64,000 bases of DNA from Tranquillimonas rosea (GCF_900111315.1 NZ_FOGU01000006.1:1-64000), one strand, 5' to 3'. Counted from the first letter of the stretch, positions 39,247-48,251 are shown. Notes: generated by a model from the sequence alone, not told the origin. Numbers and translations: made by a program.

Positions 39247-40215
39247 TCAGACCTTGATGTTCACGAGCGCCTTCATCACGAAGATGTTGACGACGAGAAA
39301 GGCGGCGACGACGAGACAGGCCGGGATGAAGGCGCCGGTGTCCTTCACGTCGGCGTAGTAGTCCGGGCTGATGACGTTGATGCCGACCAGCGCGACCAGT
39401 GGAAAGCCCGACAGGAACATGCCCGACCACTTCGCCTCGGCGGTGATCGCCTTCACCCTGCGGAACAGCTTGAAGCGCGAGCGGATCACCTTGGCCAGCC
39501 CGTCGAGGATCTCGGCCAGGTTGCCGCCCGATTGCTGCTGGATCGTCACCGCCACGGCGAGGAAGCGCAGGTCCTGCATGTCCAGGCGTTCGGCCATGCC
39601 CTTGAGCGCATCGCCCACGTCGCGGCCATAGGCGGATTCGTCCGCGATCACGCCCATCTCGGAGCCGAGCGGATCGGGCACTTCCTTGGCGACGATGTTC
39701 AGCGCGGACGAGAAGGGATGCCCGACGCGCAGGCTACGGACCATCAGTTCGACCGCGTCCGGCAACTGCTCCTCGATCATGGCCATGCGCTTCTTCGCCT
39801 TGCCGTTCACCCAGACGAAGACGCCGCCGATCCCCATGCCCACGGCCACGATCGCGCGCACCAGAAGCGAGGCCTGCGTCGCCTGGCTGAGCGCGACGAA
39901 GGCGACGGCGGCGAGAAGCACCATCACCATGATCAGCTGCGTCGGCGAGAAGGCGATGTTCGCCTTCTGCGCCTTCTGGGCCAGCAGCGCATAAAGCGGC
40001 ACCTGCTGGCTCTTCATGTGCTGCGACATCTCCTTGCGGAGCTGTTCGAGAACCTGTTCGCGGCCCTTGCCCTTTTCGAGCATGTCGAGCCGGCGGTTGA
40101 CTCGGTTGTTCAGGCTGATCGACTTGCCGAACACGGTAAGGTAGAGGCCCTCGACCAGCACGAGCACGGCCACGAAGATCAGGCCGTAGATCAGCGGTTC
40201 TGCGGAAATGACCAT
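39247..40215 (-). CDS. tadB: Tad secretion inner-membrane protein TadB
   Basis: A 322-residue T2SSF-domain protein. The N-terminal helix (about 8-30) and a pair near 95-130 precede the F-domain with LPDAVELMVRSLRVGHPFSSAL (about 146-167) and the IQQQSGGNLAEILDGLA stretch (about 227-243). The C-terminal helix ends FLVVNIFVMKALVNIKV. It is three bases after cpaF, so it is translationally close. It is the paralogue of TadC. Confidence 0.92.
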   Translation of the reverse strand: MVISAEPLIYGLIFVAVLVLVEGLYLTVFGKSISLNNRVNRRLDMLEKGKGREQVLEQLRKEMSQHMKSQQVPLYALLAQKAQKANIAFSPTQLIMVMVLLAAVAFVALSQATQASLLVRAIVAVGMGIGGVFVWVNGKAKKRMAMIEEQLPDAVELMVRSLRVGHPFSSALNIVAKEVPDPLGSEMGVIADESAYGRDVGDALKGMAERLDMQDLRFLAVAVTIQQQSGGNLAEILDGLAKVIRSRFKLFRRVKAITAEAKWSGMFLSGFPLVALVGINVISPDYYADVKDTGAFIPACLVVAAFLVVNIFVMKALVNIKV

Positions 40216-40218
40216 GGA

Positions 40219-41700
40219 TCAGGCTCCGGGGTGGAAGGGCTCGAAGATTTCCGGTGGCAGGTTGTAGCCCCACATCCGGAAGCGTTCGGCGAAATGAGAG
40301 CGGACGCCGGTGCCGGTGAAATGGCCGAGGATCTTGTTCTCGGGCGTCAGGCCGAGCCGCTGGTAGCGGAAGATCTCCTGCATCGAGATGACGTCGCCCT
40401 CCATGCCGGTGACCTCGGTGATCGAGGTCATGCGGCGGCTGCCGTCCTGCAGGCGGCTGACCTGCACGATCAGGTGGACGGCGCTGGCGATCTGGCTGCG
40501 CACGGCCTTGATCGGCATCTCGATCCCGGCCATCGCGATCATGTTCTCCAGCCGGCTCACCGCGTCGCGCGCGCTGTTGGCGTGAATCGTGGTCATCGAG
40601 CCGTCGTGGCCGGTGTTCATCGCCTGCAGCATGTCGATGACCTCTTCGCCGCGGGTCTCGCCCACGATGATCCGGTCGGGCCGCATCCGCAGCGCGTTCT
40701 TGAGACAGTCCCGCTGGCTGACCGCGCCCCGGCCCTCGACGTTGGCGGGGCGGCTTTCCATGCGGCCGACATGGGTTTGCTGCAGCTGAAGTTCGGCGGT
40801 ATCCTCGATCGTCAGGATGCGCTCGGCATCGTCGATGAAGCTCGACAGCGCGTTCAGCGTCGTGGTCTTGCCCGAGCCTGTCCCGCCCGAGACGATCACG
40901 TTCAGCCGGGTCGACACGGCGGCCTCGAGATACAGCGCCATCTCCTCGCAAAAGGCGCCGAACTGCACCAGGTCGTCGATCGCCAGCTTCTCTTTCTTGA
41001 ACTTCCGGATCGAGACGAGCGAACCGTCCACCGCGATCGGCGGCACCATCGCGTTGAAGCGCGAGCCGTCGGCGAGGCGGGCGTCGACATAGGGATTCGA
41101 CTCGTCCACCCGGCGCCCCACGGCCGAGACGATCTTGTCGATGATCCGCAGCAGGTGACGCTCGTCCTTGAAGGTGACGTCGGTCAGCTGCAGGCGGCCG
41201 TTGCGCTCGACGAAGATCTGCTGCGGCCCGTTCACAAGGATGTCGGCCACGCTGTCGTCCTTGAGCAGCGTTTCGAGCGGGCCCAGTCCCTTGACCTCGT
41301 CATAGAGATCCTGCGTCAGCGTCTGCCGCTCCTCGCGGTTCAGAACGACGCCCATCTCGTCGAGCGCCTCTCCCGCGATCGACGAGATCTCGGCCCGCAG
41401 GTCGGCCTCGGCGGCGGTTTCCAGGGCCGACAGGTTCAGGTTGTCGAGAAGGCGTTTGTGCAGCTCGACCTTGATGTCGCTCAGCCGTTCCTTGCGTTTC
41501 TTCTCGCGGTCGACCGGTTTCGCCTTGGCGGGCGTCTCGGCCGCGGGCGCAGAGCGCGCGTTGCGCCGCGCGGGCAGCTCCTTCGCGGGGGCGGCGGGTG
41601 TCTCGGTGGGCTGCGCACGGGACGGCACGCCCTTCAGCGGCGTCGGCGCGGCACCCTGTGCCGGCTTGGAGTCGGTCGTCTTCTTGTAGCGCGAGAACAT
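40219..41700 (-). CDS. cpaF: Tad secretion ATPase CpaF (TadA)
   Basis: A 493-residue type II/IV secretion ATPase. A disordered Ala/Pro/Lys-rich N-terminus (about 1-70) precedes the conserved domain, with Walker [13 protein letters not shown] at about 272-283. The Asp box and Walker B follow ([12 protein letters not shown], about 296-307), then the His box [13 protein letters not shown] near 371-383. It provides force for Flp polymerisation. The mid region [15 protein letters not shown] is highly conserved in CpaF. It is followed by tadB. Confidence 0.94.
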   Translation of the reverse strand: MFSRYKKTTDSKPAQGAAPTPLKGVPSRAQPTETPAAPAKELPARRNARSAPAAETPAKAKPVDREKKRKERLSDIKVELHKRLLDNLNLSALETAAEADLRAEISSIAGEALDEMGVVLNREERQTLTQDLYDEVKGLGPLETLLKDDSVADILVNGPQQIFVERNGRLQLTDVTFKDERHLLRIIDKIVSAVGRRVDESNPYVDARLADGSRFNAMVPPIAVDGSLVSIRKFKKEKLAIDDLVQFGAFCEEMALYLEAAVSTRLNVIVSGGTGSGKTTTLNALSSFIDDAERILTIEDTAELQLQQTHVGRMESRPANVEGRGAVSQRDCLKNALRMRPDRIIVGETRGEEVIDMLQAMNTGHDGSMTTIHANSARDAVSRLENMIAMAGIEMPIKAVRSQIASAVHLIVQVSRLQDGSRRMTSITEVTGMEGDVISMQEIFRYQRLGLTPENKILGHFTGTGVRSHFAERFRMWGYNLPPEIFEPFHPGA

Positions 41701-41723
41701 GGCAGGGAGCTCTGGCGTCGCTG

Positions 41724-42992
41724 TCAGCCGCCGGTCGCGGCCGAACGGTTCAGATCATGGGCGGATTTCGCGAGCTTCTGGACCTCGCGCCGCAGCGGAT
41801 TCTTTCTGGCGATCTCGGCCAGCGGGACGCCGTGGTCACCGGCCTGCACCACCTGCTTGCCGCCATCGGGCAGCCGGACCTCAACCGAGATATCGAGGCT
41901 CTCTCCCAGGCGCTTGACGCGGCTCTTGCCGCTGAGATCGGTGAATTTCGGGGCGCGGTTCAGGATGTAGCGCAGCTTCTCGACAGGCAGTTCCTCGGCC
42001 TTGAGGGCCCGGATCAGCCGCAGCGCGTTCTGCGCCGATCGCATGTCCAGCTCGAACAGCGCGAAATACACATGCGCCGCCGAAAGCACGGTCTCGGTCC
42101 ACTGCACGATGGTCGAGGGCATGTCGATGACGACATAGTCGAAGTTCGCCTGCGCCTCCTGCAACAGCCGCCCGATGTCCTCGGGCGTCACCAGGTCCAG
42201 CGGCAGCATGTCGGCGGGCGAAGTGAGGACGTGCAACTTCTCGTTGAAGCTGAGCAGCGCCTGCATGAAGCTTTCGCTGTCCATCGCCTCGGTGTCGGAC
42301 AGCAATTCGTAGACCGCGTCGCGGCGCGGCAGGTCCAGATACGTGGCCACCGACCCGTATTGCAGGTCGAGATCCAGGATGCAGACCCGCGGCGGGTTCT
42401 TCTTCTCGATGTTGGCGAGTTCCCAGGCGAGGTTAACGGCAAAGGTCGTCGCGCCGACGCCGCCGGCAAGACCGTGCACCGGCAGGATCACGCCCTCGCA
42501 ATCCTTTTTGGGCTTCAGCCGGTTGGTGTGGGGCTCTTCTGCCTGCGGCTCGGCCGGGGGTGCTGCCACGGGCGCCGGGGCGGGGGGCGTGCGGACGCGC
42601 TCGATCGCGTCGTGCAGCGCGCCCTCGGGCAGCGGGTAGGGGACGAATTCCTTGGCGCCCAGCCGCAGGAGCTGGTGCAGCACTATCGGGCTGACTTCCT
42701 CGGCGATGACGATCGCCGCGATGTCGCGCTTGACCGCCGACTTTATCAGCGCGGCGATGGTTCCGATGTTCGATTCGTCCTCTTCGTCCATCGCGATGGC
42801 GATGAATTCGAGGCTCTCGGCATCCGGCTGTTCCAGAAAGACCGCGGCGTCGGCGAACGAGAGGTCGCCCCAGCCTTCGCCCAGCTCGGATTCCATGTCC
42901 TCGATCAGCAGATCGAAGTTCTGGACGTCCCGACAGATCGTGCAGGCCACGATCGGGGCCGGGTCACTCTGAACAGCTGCACTTGGCGTCAT
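41724..42992 (-). CDS. cpaE: Pilus assembly protein CpaE (TadZ)
   Basis: A 422-residue protein with an N-terminal receiver-like domain (about 15-135) and a C-terminal ParA/MinD-like ATPase domain (about 165-410). The P-loop is GLAGGVGATT (about 174-183): both lysines of the canonical KGGxGK[ST]T are missing, as in other TadZ/CpaE, so ATP hydrolysis may be weak or absent. TadZ positions the pilus apparatus at a pole. GAGGAAGGA lies upstream of the ATG. It is 23 bases upstream of cpaF. Confidence 0.9.
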   Translation of the reverse strand: MTPSAAVQSDPAPIVACTICRDVQNFDLLIEDMESELGEGWGDLSFADAAVFLEQPDAESLEFIAIAMDEEDESNIGTIAALIKSAVKRDIAAIVIAEEVSPIVLHQLLRLGAKEFVPYPLPEGALHDAIERVRTPPAPAPVAAPPAEPQAEEPHTNRLKPKKDCEGVILPVHGLAGGVGATTFAVNLAWELANIEKKNPPRVCILDLDLQYGSVATYLDLPRRDAVYELLSDTEAMDSESFMQALLSFNEKLHVLTSPADMLPLDLVTPEDIGRLLQEAQANFDYVVIDMPSTIVQWTETVLSAAHVYFALFELDMRSAQNALRLIRALKAEELPVEKLRYILNRAPKFTDLSGKSRVKRLGESLDISVEVRLPDGGKQVVQAGDHGVPLAEIARKNPLRREVQKLAKSAHDLNRSAATGG

Positions 42993-43261
42993 TGCGTTAC
43001 GGTCCTTCCTCTTCCGGAGCGACCCCTCTTTCCGGTTCTCGGCGCAGGCTCCGTCGCGGCGCCGGCGACCGCGTGGCCACAGGGCGCCCAGACATCGGTG
43101 ATGACGATGAATGTTGGCGACATTACGGCCAAAAAACCGAAATTATCCGGTCATTCTGAACACCGGCCGTGGCAACATGCCCCAATCGACCGGGGTCAGC
43201 ACGAGAACGCGACGGAAACGATCCCGGCAGTGCTGCCGCGCGACGGAACGCGTGCCGGCGA

Positions 43262-43945
43262 TCAGCCTTCTCCGCCGCCGCCACCCGCGCCGGGGCCGCC
43301 ACCACCGTCGCCCGCGCCGCCAGTGGATGGAACTTCGGTCGCGCTGGCGACGTATTCGCGGAAGATCACCTGTGCATACTTGCCGTTCAGCACCATCGGA
43401 TGCCCGCCGACCAGCCCGGTGACCTCGGTCACGGTGCGGCGGTTCCGCATCTCGGGCTGCTGGGTGACGATCAGCGGCTGTGTTTCCCCGAACGAGGCCA
43501 CGGCCTCGAGCCGCGAGCGGCTGATCCCGTGCGACGTCAGGAACGACACCACTGTCTGGGCGCGTCTCAGGCCCAGCTGCTTGTTGTAGGCCTGCGATCC
43601 GACGAGGTCGGTATGGCCATAGACCCGGAACCGCACTTCGGGGAATTGCCGAATCCAGGTCGCCTGGCGCGCAAGCGTCCGCTGCGCCTCGGCCGACAGG
43701 CTGGCCGAGTTGAACGCGAAGTTCACCATCGGGTCGACCTCGCGCGAAAAGCGCGTGTTGAGGCTTTGCAGGACGGTGGCCTCGCCGGTCATCAGCCGGG
43801 TGTTCTGCATCGTCGGGTTGCCGAAGCCGCCCTCGTCGATGTCCGCGCCCGCCTCCTGGTACCAGTCGGCCGAGGGCGGTGCCTCGCATGCGGCCAGGGC
43901 GAGGCCGGCCGCGGACAACAGAAGAGGGGCCAGGGTCCTGCGCAT
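43262..43945 (-). CDS. OmpA-family lipoprotein of the Tad locus
   Basis: A 227-residue lipoprotein: signal then lipobox (LALAAC) with Cys 20. The OmpA C-like domain (about 80-180) has YGHTDLVGSQAYNKQLGLRRAQ. The C-terminus is a Gly-rich tail (GGAGDGGGGPGAGGGGGEG). Such OmpA proteins lie between rcpA and cpaE in many Tad loci and may tie the secretin to peptidoglycan. ATG 43945 is preferred over a GTG at 43954, with AGG in front. The gap to cpaE is 269 bases. Confidence 0.82.
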   Translation of the reverse strand: MRRTLAPLLLSAAGLALAACEAPPSADWYQEAGADIDEGGFGNPTMQNTRLMTGEATVLQSLNTRFSREVDPMVNFAFNSASLSAEAQRTLARQATWIRQFPEVRFRVYGHTDLVGSQAYNKQLGLRRAQTVVSFLTSHGISRSRLEAVASFGETQPLIVTQQPEMRNRRTVTEVTGLVGGHPMVLNGKYAQVIFREYVASATEVPSTGGAGDGGGGPGAGGGGGEG

Positions 43946-43950
43946 CTGCC

Positions 43951-45381
43951 TCACTCCATCACGTAGCCGTAGGAGCCGCCGAAATCCTGCTTGGCGACTT
44001 CGCCCGCCGCGCCGCGGGTGGGTCGGCGCGGATTGCCGCCGCTGGTGCGGCCGTGCAGGAACAGTTCCGACTCGGTCGGCGGAGTGATGCGGTCGGTGGG
44101 CATCGCCAGCGCCTCGCCACGCGTCGGCGTCACGAGGTGGGCGGTGATGATGATGACCAGTTCGCTCTGGCTGCGCTGGTATTCAGAGCTGCGGAACAGG
44201 GCGCCCAGCACCGGGACATCGCCCAGCCACGGCACCTGGCCCTTGAGATCCTGGAAATCGTCCTCGAGCAGGCCGGCGATGGCAAAGCTCTCGCCGTCGC
44301 GCAGTTCCACCACGGTCGAGGCCTCGCGCCGGCGGAACGAGCTGACGGAAAAGCCCTCGGCCTGGTAGGTCACGCTGCTGTCGATGCCCGAGACCGCGGC
44401 GTTGAGCTGCAGGTTGATGACGTCCGTGTCCACCACGCGCGGGGTAAAGGCCAGTTCGACGCCGAACGGCTTGTAGTCGATGGTCACGCCGCCGTCCTCG
44501 TCCGACACCGGGATCGGGTATTCGCCGCCGGCGAGAAAGCTCGCCTCCTGCCCGGACAGGGCGGTGAGGTTCGGCTCGGCCAGGGTGCGCACCAGCCCTT
44601 CGCTTTCCAGCGCTTCGAGCAGCACGGCGAATTGCAGCGCCCCGGCGTTGAAGCCCAGTTCCAGCGTGCCCTCGCGGGAGGTCTGCGAGGTGTAGTCGTT
44701 GCCGCCCAGCACGTTGTCCCGCGCGCCGTTGTCGGCAAAGACGCCGTTGCCGGTCGATGTGCCGATGTCGCCGCCCGCCGCCGTCCCGCTGAGCGCCACG
44801 GACGACGAGAGCGACTTGCTGACCGAGCGCTCGACCTCGGCGAACCGCACCTTTAGCATCACCTGCTGGGTGCCGCCGACATTCATCAGGTTCGACACCC
44901 GCTCGGGCGCATAGCGCTGCGCGAGGTCCAGCGCGCGGTCCAGCTTCGTCACGCTCGACACCGTGCCCGACAGGACGATGCCGTCGTTCGCCGTGCGGAC
45001 CTCGATCGGCTCTCCGGGCAGGATCTGGCGCAACCGCTCCTTGAACTCGGTGATGTCCGGGGTGACCTGCACCTCGACATTGGTGATCAGTCGCCCCTCG
45101 GCGTTGAGCAGCGTCAGGGTCGTGCGTCCCGGCGCCTTGCCGAGCACGTAGATCGTCCGGTCCGACAGGGTGGAGATATCGGCGATGGCCGGGTTCGCGA
45201 TGCTGAGTTCGGCGAAGGGCTGGTCCGATTCCACCACCACCGCCCGGTTCATCGGGACGTTCAGGTCGTTGGCGGTCGTGTCGCTCATCACGCGCAGGGT
45301 CTGCGCCCCGGCCGGGGCCATGATGCCAAGCGACAGCGCCGCCCCCGTCAGGACGGCTGCCAGAACCCGTGGAAGTCGCAT
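43951..45381 (-). CDS. rcpA: Tad outer-membrane secretin RcpA (CpaC)
   Basis: A 476-residue secretin with a signal peptide ending APAGAQ. The periplasmic N-terminal domain (about 30-190) includes a BON-type segment (VEVQVTPDITEFKERLRQILP). The secretin core (about 220-430) has ALLEALESEGLVRTLAEPNL and the VPWLGDVPVLGALFRS pore motif near the C-terminus. It forms the outer-membrane channel for the Flp fibre. The start at 45381 begins the signal peptide; in-frame codons further upstream are not coding-like. It follows a strong terminator, so it probably has its own promoter in 45382-45515. Confidence 0.92.
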   Translation of the reverse strand: MRLPRVLAAVLTGAALSLGIMAPAGAQTLRVMSDTTANDLNVPMNRAVVVESDQPFAELSIANPAIADISTLSDRTIYVLGKAPGRTTLTLLNAEGRLITNVEVQVTPDITEFKERLRQILPGEPIEVRTANDGIVLSGTVSSVTKLDRALDLAQRYAPERVSNLMNVGGTQQVMLKVRFAEVERSVSKSLSSSVALSGTAAGGDIGTSTGNGVFADNGARDNVLGGNDYTSQTSREGTLELGFNAGALQFAVLLEALESEGLVRTLAEPNLTALSGQEASFLAGGEYPIPVSDEDGGVTIDYKPFGVELAFTPRVVDTDVINLQLNAAVSGIDSSVTYQAEGFSVSSFRRREASTVVELRDGESFAIAGLLEDDFQDLKGQVPWLGDVPVLGALFRSSEYQRSQSELVIIITAHLVTPTRGEALAMPTDRITPPTESELFLHGRTSGGNPRRPTRGAAGEVAKQDFGGSYGYVME

Positions 45382-45515
45382 CGATACTGCCTCTTTCGCC
45401 ACATCGGGCGGGCATTCTTTCGGCCCGTTGGTCAAAAGCCTGCGCCGGTTCGCAATTGTTTGCAATATTCAGGCGTTTGCCGCGCAGCGTTTATGTGGAC
45501 AACGTGCAACAGACG

Positions 45516-45540
45516 AAAAACGGCGGGGAAAGCCCCGCCG
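45516..45540 (-). terminator. Intrinsic terminator between cpaB and rcpA
   Basis: CGGCGGGG-CTTT-CCCCGCCG is a perfect 8-bp stem on the minus strand (45540-45521) followed by TTTTT (45520-45516). It lies 18 bases past the cpaB stop, in the middle of the Tad locus. Confidence 0.85.
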
Positions 45541-45558
45541 TCATGTGTCGCGCGTGCC

Positions 45559-46407
45559 TCAGTTCGTGCACGGGATCGGGATGTCGACCACCTCGGAGCC
45601 GCGGCGCGTCCGGATCGAGCAGGTTTCCTCCTTCTCGACCTCGACGACCTGTTCCTCGACGATGCCGAGCAGGCTCTTCTGGTCCACCTCGACCTGGCCG
45701 GCGACGGTGTCGTCCTCGGCGCCCACGAGGCTGAGCGACAACCGCCCGGTGCTCTGCGCCTGGGCCAGCCCCGCCACCTCGGTCGGCGTCGCCTCGACGG
45801 TGACGGTGCGGGCGACCACGGGGTTCGACAGGTCTTCGTCCGCCGACTGGTCGATGCCCACGAGCCGCACGTTGGTCTGGATCAGCTTGGTCACTTCCTG
45901 CCGGCTTCCGTTTGAGCGCGACAGCGTGCCCGTCCAGTACACGTCCACCCGGTCACCGGGCCGCAGGAAACCCGACACGCCCGAGGTCACGTCCACCCGG
46001 ATCGCGAACGCCCGCATCCCCCGCGTCAGCCGCGACGAGACACCCGCATCCTGACCGGGCTCGGTCACCTTCTCCGCCAGCACCGCCTCGCCGGGGATCA
46101 TCGTGCGCAGCACGGTCCTGGGCTCGGAACCTTCGGGGAAGAGTGCCGCCGCTTCGGTGAACGCACCTTCGGGGATGGCCGCCTGAGGCCAGAGGACCGG
46201 CCGGACGTCTTCTTTCGTCAGGCGCTGGCCGTAACGGACGGATTCGCTGAGGACGAAGACTTGGGTGGTGGGGACTTGGGGCTGATTGTTGGCACGCTCA
46301 TTCTCCAAAGCGGCCTGATAAGCGCCGATATAGTTCTGAGCCATATAGACAGCGAATCCGGCCAAGCCGATACCGAGAGCTAATACCACTGCGAATATTG
46401 ATCTCAT
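45559..46407 (-). CDS. cpaB: Flp pilus assembly protein CpaB (RcpC)
   Basis: A 282-residue protein with one N-terminal membrane helix (about 4-22) and a SAF-domain core: SVRYGQRLTKEDVRPVLWP at about 55-73 and RTMIPGEAVLAEKV near 101. RcpC homologues are thought to bind peptidoglycan or aid the secretin. It is 126 bases downstream of flp, separated by the stem-loop at 46482-46525. The C-terminus has a conserved cysteine pair (TCSIRT, PCTN). The terminator at 45516-45540 ends its transcript. Confidence 0.9.
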   Translation of the reverse strand: MRSIFAVVLALGIGLAGFAVYMAQNYIGAYQAALENERANNQPQVPTTQVFVLSESVRYGQRLTKEDVRPVLWPQAAIPEGAFTEAAALFPEGSEPRTVLRTMIPGEAVLAEKVTEPGQDAGVSSRLTRGMRAFAIRVDVTSGVSGFLRPGDRVDVYWTGTLSRSNGSRQEVTKLIQTNVRLVGIDQSADEDLSNPVVARTVTVEATPTEVAGLAQAQSTGRLSLSLVGAEDDTVAGQVEVDQKSLLGIVEEQVVEVEKEETCSIRTRRGSEVVDIPIPCTN

Positions 46408-46481
46408 GGCGGACTTCGTCGACCTCGGCGATTTGTCAGGCAGTCTTTGCGATTGTGCAAACGACGGTGGGAAAGAGCGTT

Positions 46482-46525
46482 GTCTGGACTTGGAGGCGCA
46501 TTACGCGTGACTTCCAAGCCCAGAC
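46482..46525 (-). other. 13-bp stem-loop between flp and cpaB
   Basis: GTCTGGGCTTGGA (46525-46513) pairs over 13 positions with TCCAAGTCCAGAC (46494-46482) on the minus strand, all pairs intact with one G-U, with an 18-base loop. On the plus strand the same pair would be an A-C mismatch, so the structure fits the flp transcript. It lies 8 bases after the flp stop. A 3' stabiliser or partial attenuator that raises flp over cpaB is the likely role. Confidence 0.6.
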
Positions 46526-46533
46526 AGGTAGCA

Positions 46534-46779
46534 TTAGCCGTCGTCTCCGGTTCCCGAGCTCGAAGAGGTCGCTGCGGTGCTCAGGTCACTCATGCCGTTC
46601 ACTTCCGCATCCGTCAGGCTGCTTTTGACGCCATCTGCGAGATCTGTCACTCCGCTGTTCACGGAAGAGATCACAGCAATGCCCAGGCCCACGATGGCTG
46701 CGGTCAGCACGACCCAGTCGACCGTGACGGCGCCGTCTTCGTCTTTCTGAAACTTCTTGTAGAGCTTGAAGAAATCCAT
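46534..46779 (-). CDS. flp: Flp-family type IVb pilin
   Basis: An 81-residue prepilin with a short basic leader (MDFFKLYKKFQKDEDG) cleaved by CpaA at G16/A17. A hydrophobic assembly helix follows (AVTVDWVVLTAAIVGLGIAV). The position +5 residue, usually Glu, is Asp (D21). The C-terminal tail is Ser/Thr/Gly-rich (SSSSGTGDDG) and lacks cysteines. It is the major subunit of an adhesive Tad pilus. GGAGGACACC precedes the ATG. It is the first gene of the locus. Confidence 0.93.
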   Translation of the reverse strand: MDFFKLYKKFQKDEDGAVTVDWVVLTAAIVGLGIAVISSVNSGVTDLADGVKSSLTDAEVNGMSDLSTAATSSSSGTGDDG

Positions 46780-47131
46780 GGTGTCCTCCGTTCGGATGCA
46801 AGCTTTGGTTCGGTTTCGGGACGGCCGCGACCGGCATTCACTGGTAACCGCCCCGTCCGTCATGGGGCTCATATAGCCGGTCGAATGGGGCGCAAATTTG
46901 TTCGGGGAACGACGATTTCGCGCGGTTCCGGGAAGCGGAGACTTCTAGACAAGTAGCCGCCGAATCCTAACAGAATCTTAAGTTTTGAACGGTTTCAGCC
47001 GTTTGCGGCGGCGACGTAAATTGGCATCAGAATGGCATTCCGCGCCCGGACCCGGCTTGGCGCAGGGGGCAAGCGGGGGCATGCTGAGTCGCAAGAACAC
47101 AGGCACAGACCGCAGGGGCAGGGCAGACCCC
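46780..47131. promoter_or_regulatory. Divergent flp / lytic transglycosylase promoter region
   Basis: This 352-base gap holds the promoters of two divergent genes and no supported ORF apart from in-frame codons 5' of the transglycosylase start. A near-consensus CtrA-type site CTAA-CAGAATC-TTAA (46967-46981) lies near the middle and is the only TTAA-type pair in it. A G-rich AG repeat stretch (46905-46940) precedes it. Nothing else recognisable was seen. Confidence 0.45.
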
Positions 47132-47944
47132 ATGTTGATTCGATTCCTTTCGCTGGCCGCGATGGCGGCCGTGCTCGGTGCGGGCCCGGTCTGCGCGGGC
47201 GATCCGCCGCCGTTCAAGGACTTTACCTTCAAGCGCGTGAAGCCACCCGAGCCGGGGGCGAAGAAGCGGATCACGGTGCAGATCGCGCCGAAACCGCCCG
47301 AACCTGTCGCTCCGAAAGAGAAAAAGCGAACCAAACGGCAGGGAGACGCGCCGTCGGCCCCTGAACTTGCCGGGTGGTTCTGGGACGATCTGCCGGGCGC
47401 CGGGCTGGACCGGCTGGAGACGGCGCTGCGTCGGGTCGAACGGGGCGGCGCGATTCGTGTCCCCCGCCTGCAGGAGCTTCGTCCGATCGCCGACCGTCAC
47501 GGGGCGGCGATCCTGAAGGCCACGGTCGGCACCCGCGTCTCGCCCGCGCTGGCGCTGGCGGTCATCTCTGTCGAATCGGGCGGGCGGCGCAGGGCGGTCA
47601 GCTCGGCCGGGGCGCAGGGGCTGATGCAGCTGATGCCTGCCACGGCCGCGCGGTTCGACGTGGCCGATTCCGACGTGGCGGCCGAAAATATCAGGGGCGG
47701 CGTGGCCTATCTCGACTGGCTCCTGGCCGAGTTCGGAGAGGATCCGCTGCTGGCGCTCGCGGGCTACAACGCCGGAGAGAACGCGGTAAAGCGCCACGGC
47801 GGTCCGCCGCCCTATGCCGAGACGCGCGCCTACGTGCCCAAGGTGCTGGCCGCCTGGAAGGCCGCCCGGGGGTTGTGCGTGACGCCGCCGCAGCTGATGT
47901 CCGACGGCTGCGTCTTCATCGGCAGCGCCGCCGGCCAGGGCTGA
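47132..47944 (+). CDS. Secreted lytic transglycosylase
   Basis: A 270-residue SLT-type peptidoglycan lyase. A signal peptide (MLIRFLSLAAMAAVLGAGPVCA) precedes a Pro/Lys-rich linker (about 36-70). The SLT domain (about 120-235) has the catalytic Glu E148 in VISVESGG, then GAQGLMQLMPATA and LALAGYNAGENAV. The start at 47132 is chosen for the signal peptide; 49 in-frame upstream codons look non-coding. It is divergent from flp and may open peptidoglycan for pilus assembly, which is inference. It is convergent with the GNAT gene. Confidence 0.9.
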   Translation: MLIRFLSLAAMAAVLGAGPVCAGDPPPFKDFTFKRVKPPEPGAKKRITVQIAPKPPEPVAPKEKKRTKRQGDAPSAPELAGWFWDDLPGAGLDRLETALRRVERGGAIRVPRLQELRPIADRHGAAILKATVGTRVSPALALAVISVESGGRRRAVSSAGAQGLMQLMPATAARFDVADSDVAAENIRGGVAYLDWLLAEFGEDPLLALAGYNAGENAVKRHGGPPPYAETRAYVPKVLAAWKAARGLCVTPPQLMSDGCVFIGSAAGQG

Positions 47945-47953
47945 GACATCCGA

Positions 47954-48244
47954 TCAGCTGGTAAAGACGTCGGCCCAATCGGGGGTGCGGCGGCGCATGG
48001 CGTCGACGAAGGGGCAGAGCGGGACGATGCTCACCCCCTCGGCGCGGGCATCGGCCACCATGCGGGCGACAAGCGCCTTCCCGGCGCCTGTGCCGCGCAG
48101 TGCATCCGGCACGCCGGTGTGATCCGCGATGATCTTGTGGTCCGAGACGACCGAATAGGTCAGTTCGGCCTCGGCGCCGTCGCGCCGGAGGGAGTAGCGG
48201 CCCCGGGCGGGGCCGGTCTCCCGATCGATGGCGTCGTCGGTCAT
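47954..48244 (-). CDS. Small GNAT-family N-acetyltransferase (NATD1-like)
   Basis: A 96-residue single-domain GCN5-type acetyltransferase. The acetyl-CoA loop is visible as VPDALRGTGAGKALV (about 44-58), and the C-terminal CPFVDAMRRRTPDW is typical of the NATD1/YjdJ-like subfamily. The acceptor substrate is unknown. It lies 7 bases downstream of the CoA-transferase B gene and is probably the last gene of that transcript. Confidence 0.8.
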   Translation of the reverse strand: MTDDAIDRETGPARGRYSLRRDGAEAELTYSVVSDHKIIADHTGVPDALRGTGAGKALVARMVADARAEGVSIVPLCPFVDAMRRRTPDWADVFTS

Positions 48245-48251
48245 GGGCGGA

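Noticed and set aside
42989-43123. 44-codon minus-strand ORF starting MSPTFIVITDVWAPCG and overlapping the cpaE start (ATGA)
   Set aside because: No ribosome site before its ATG, Arg/Gly-rich C-terminal half typical of a shadow frame, and no recognisable motif.
47132-47944. Longer transglycosylase start at 46985
   Set aside because: The extra 49 residues are Arg-rich and would bury the signal peptide that starts at 47132.
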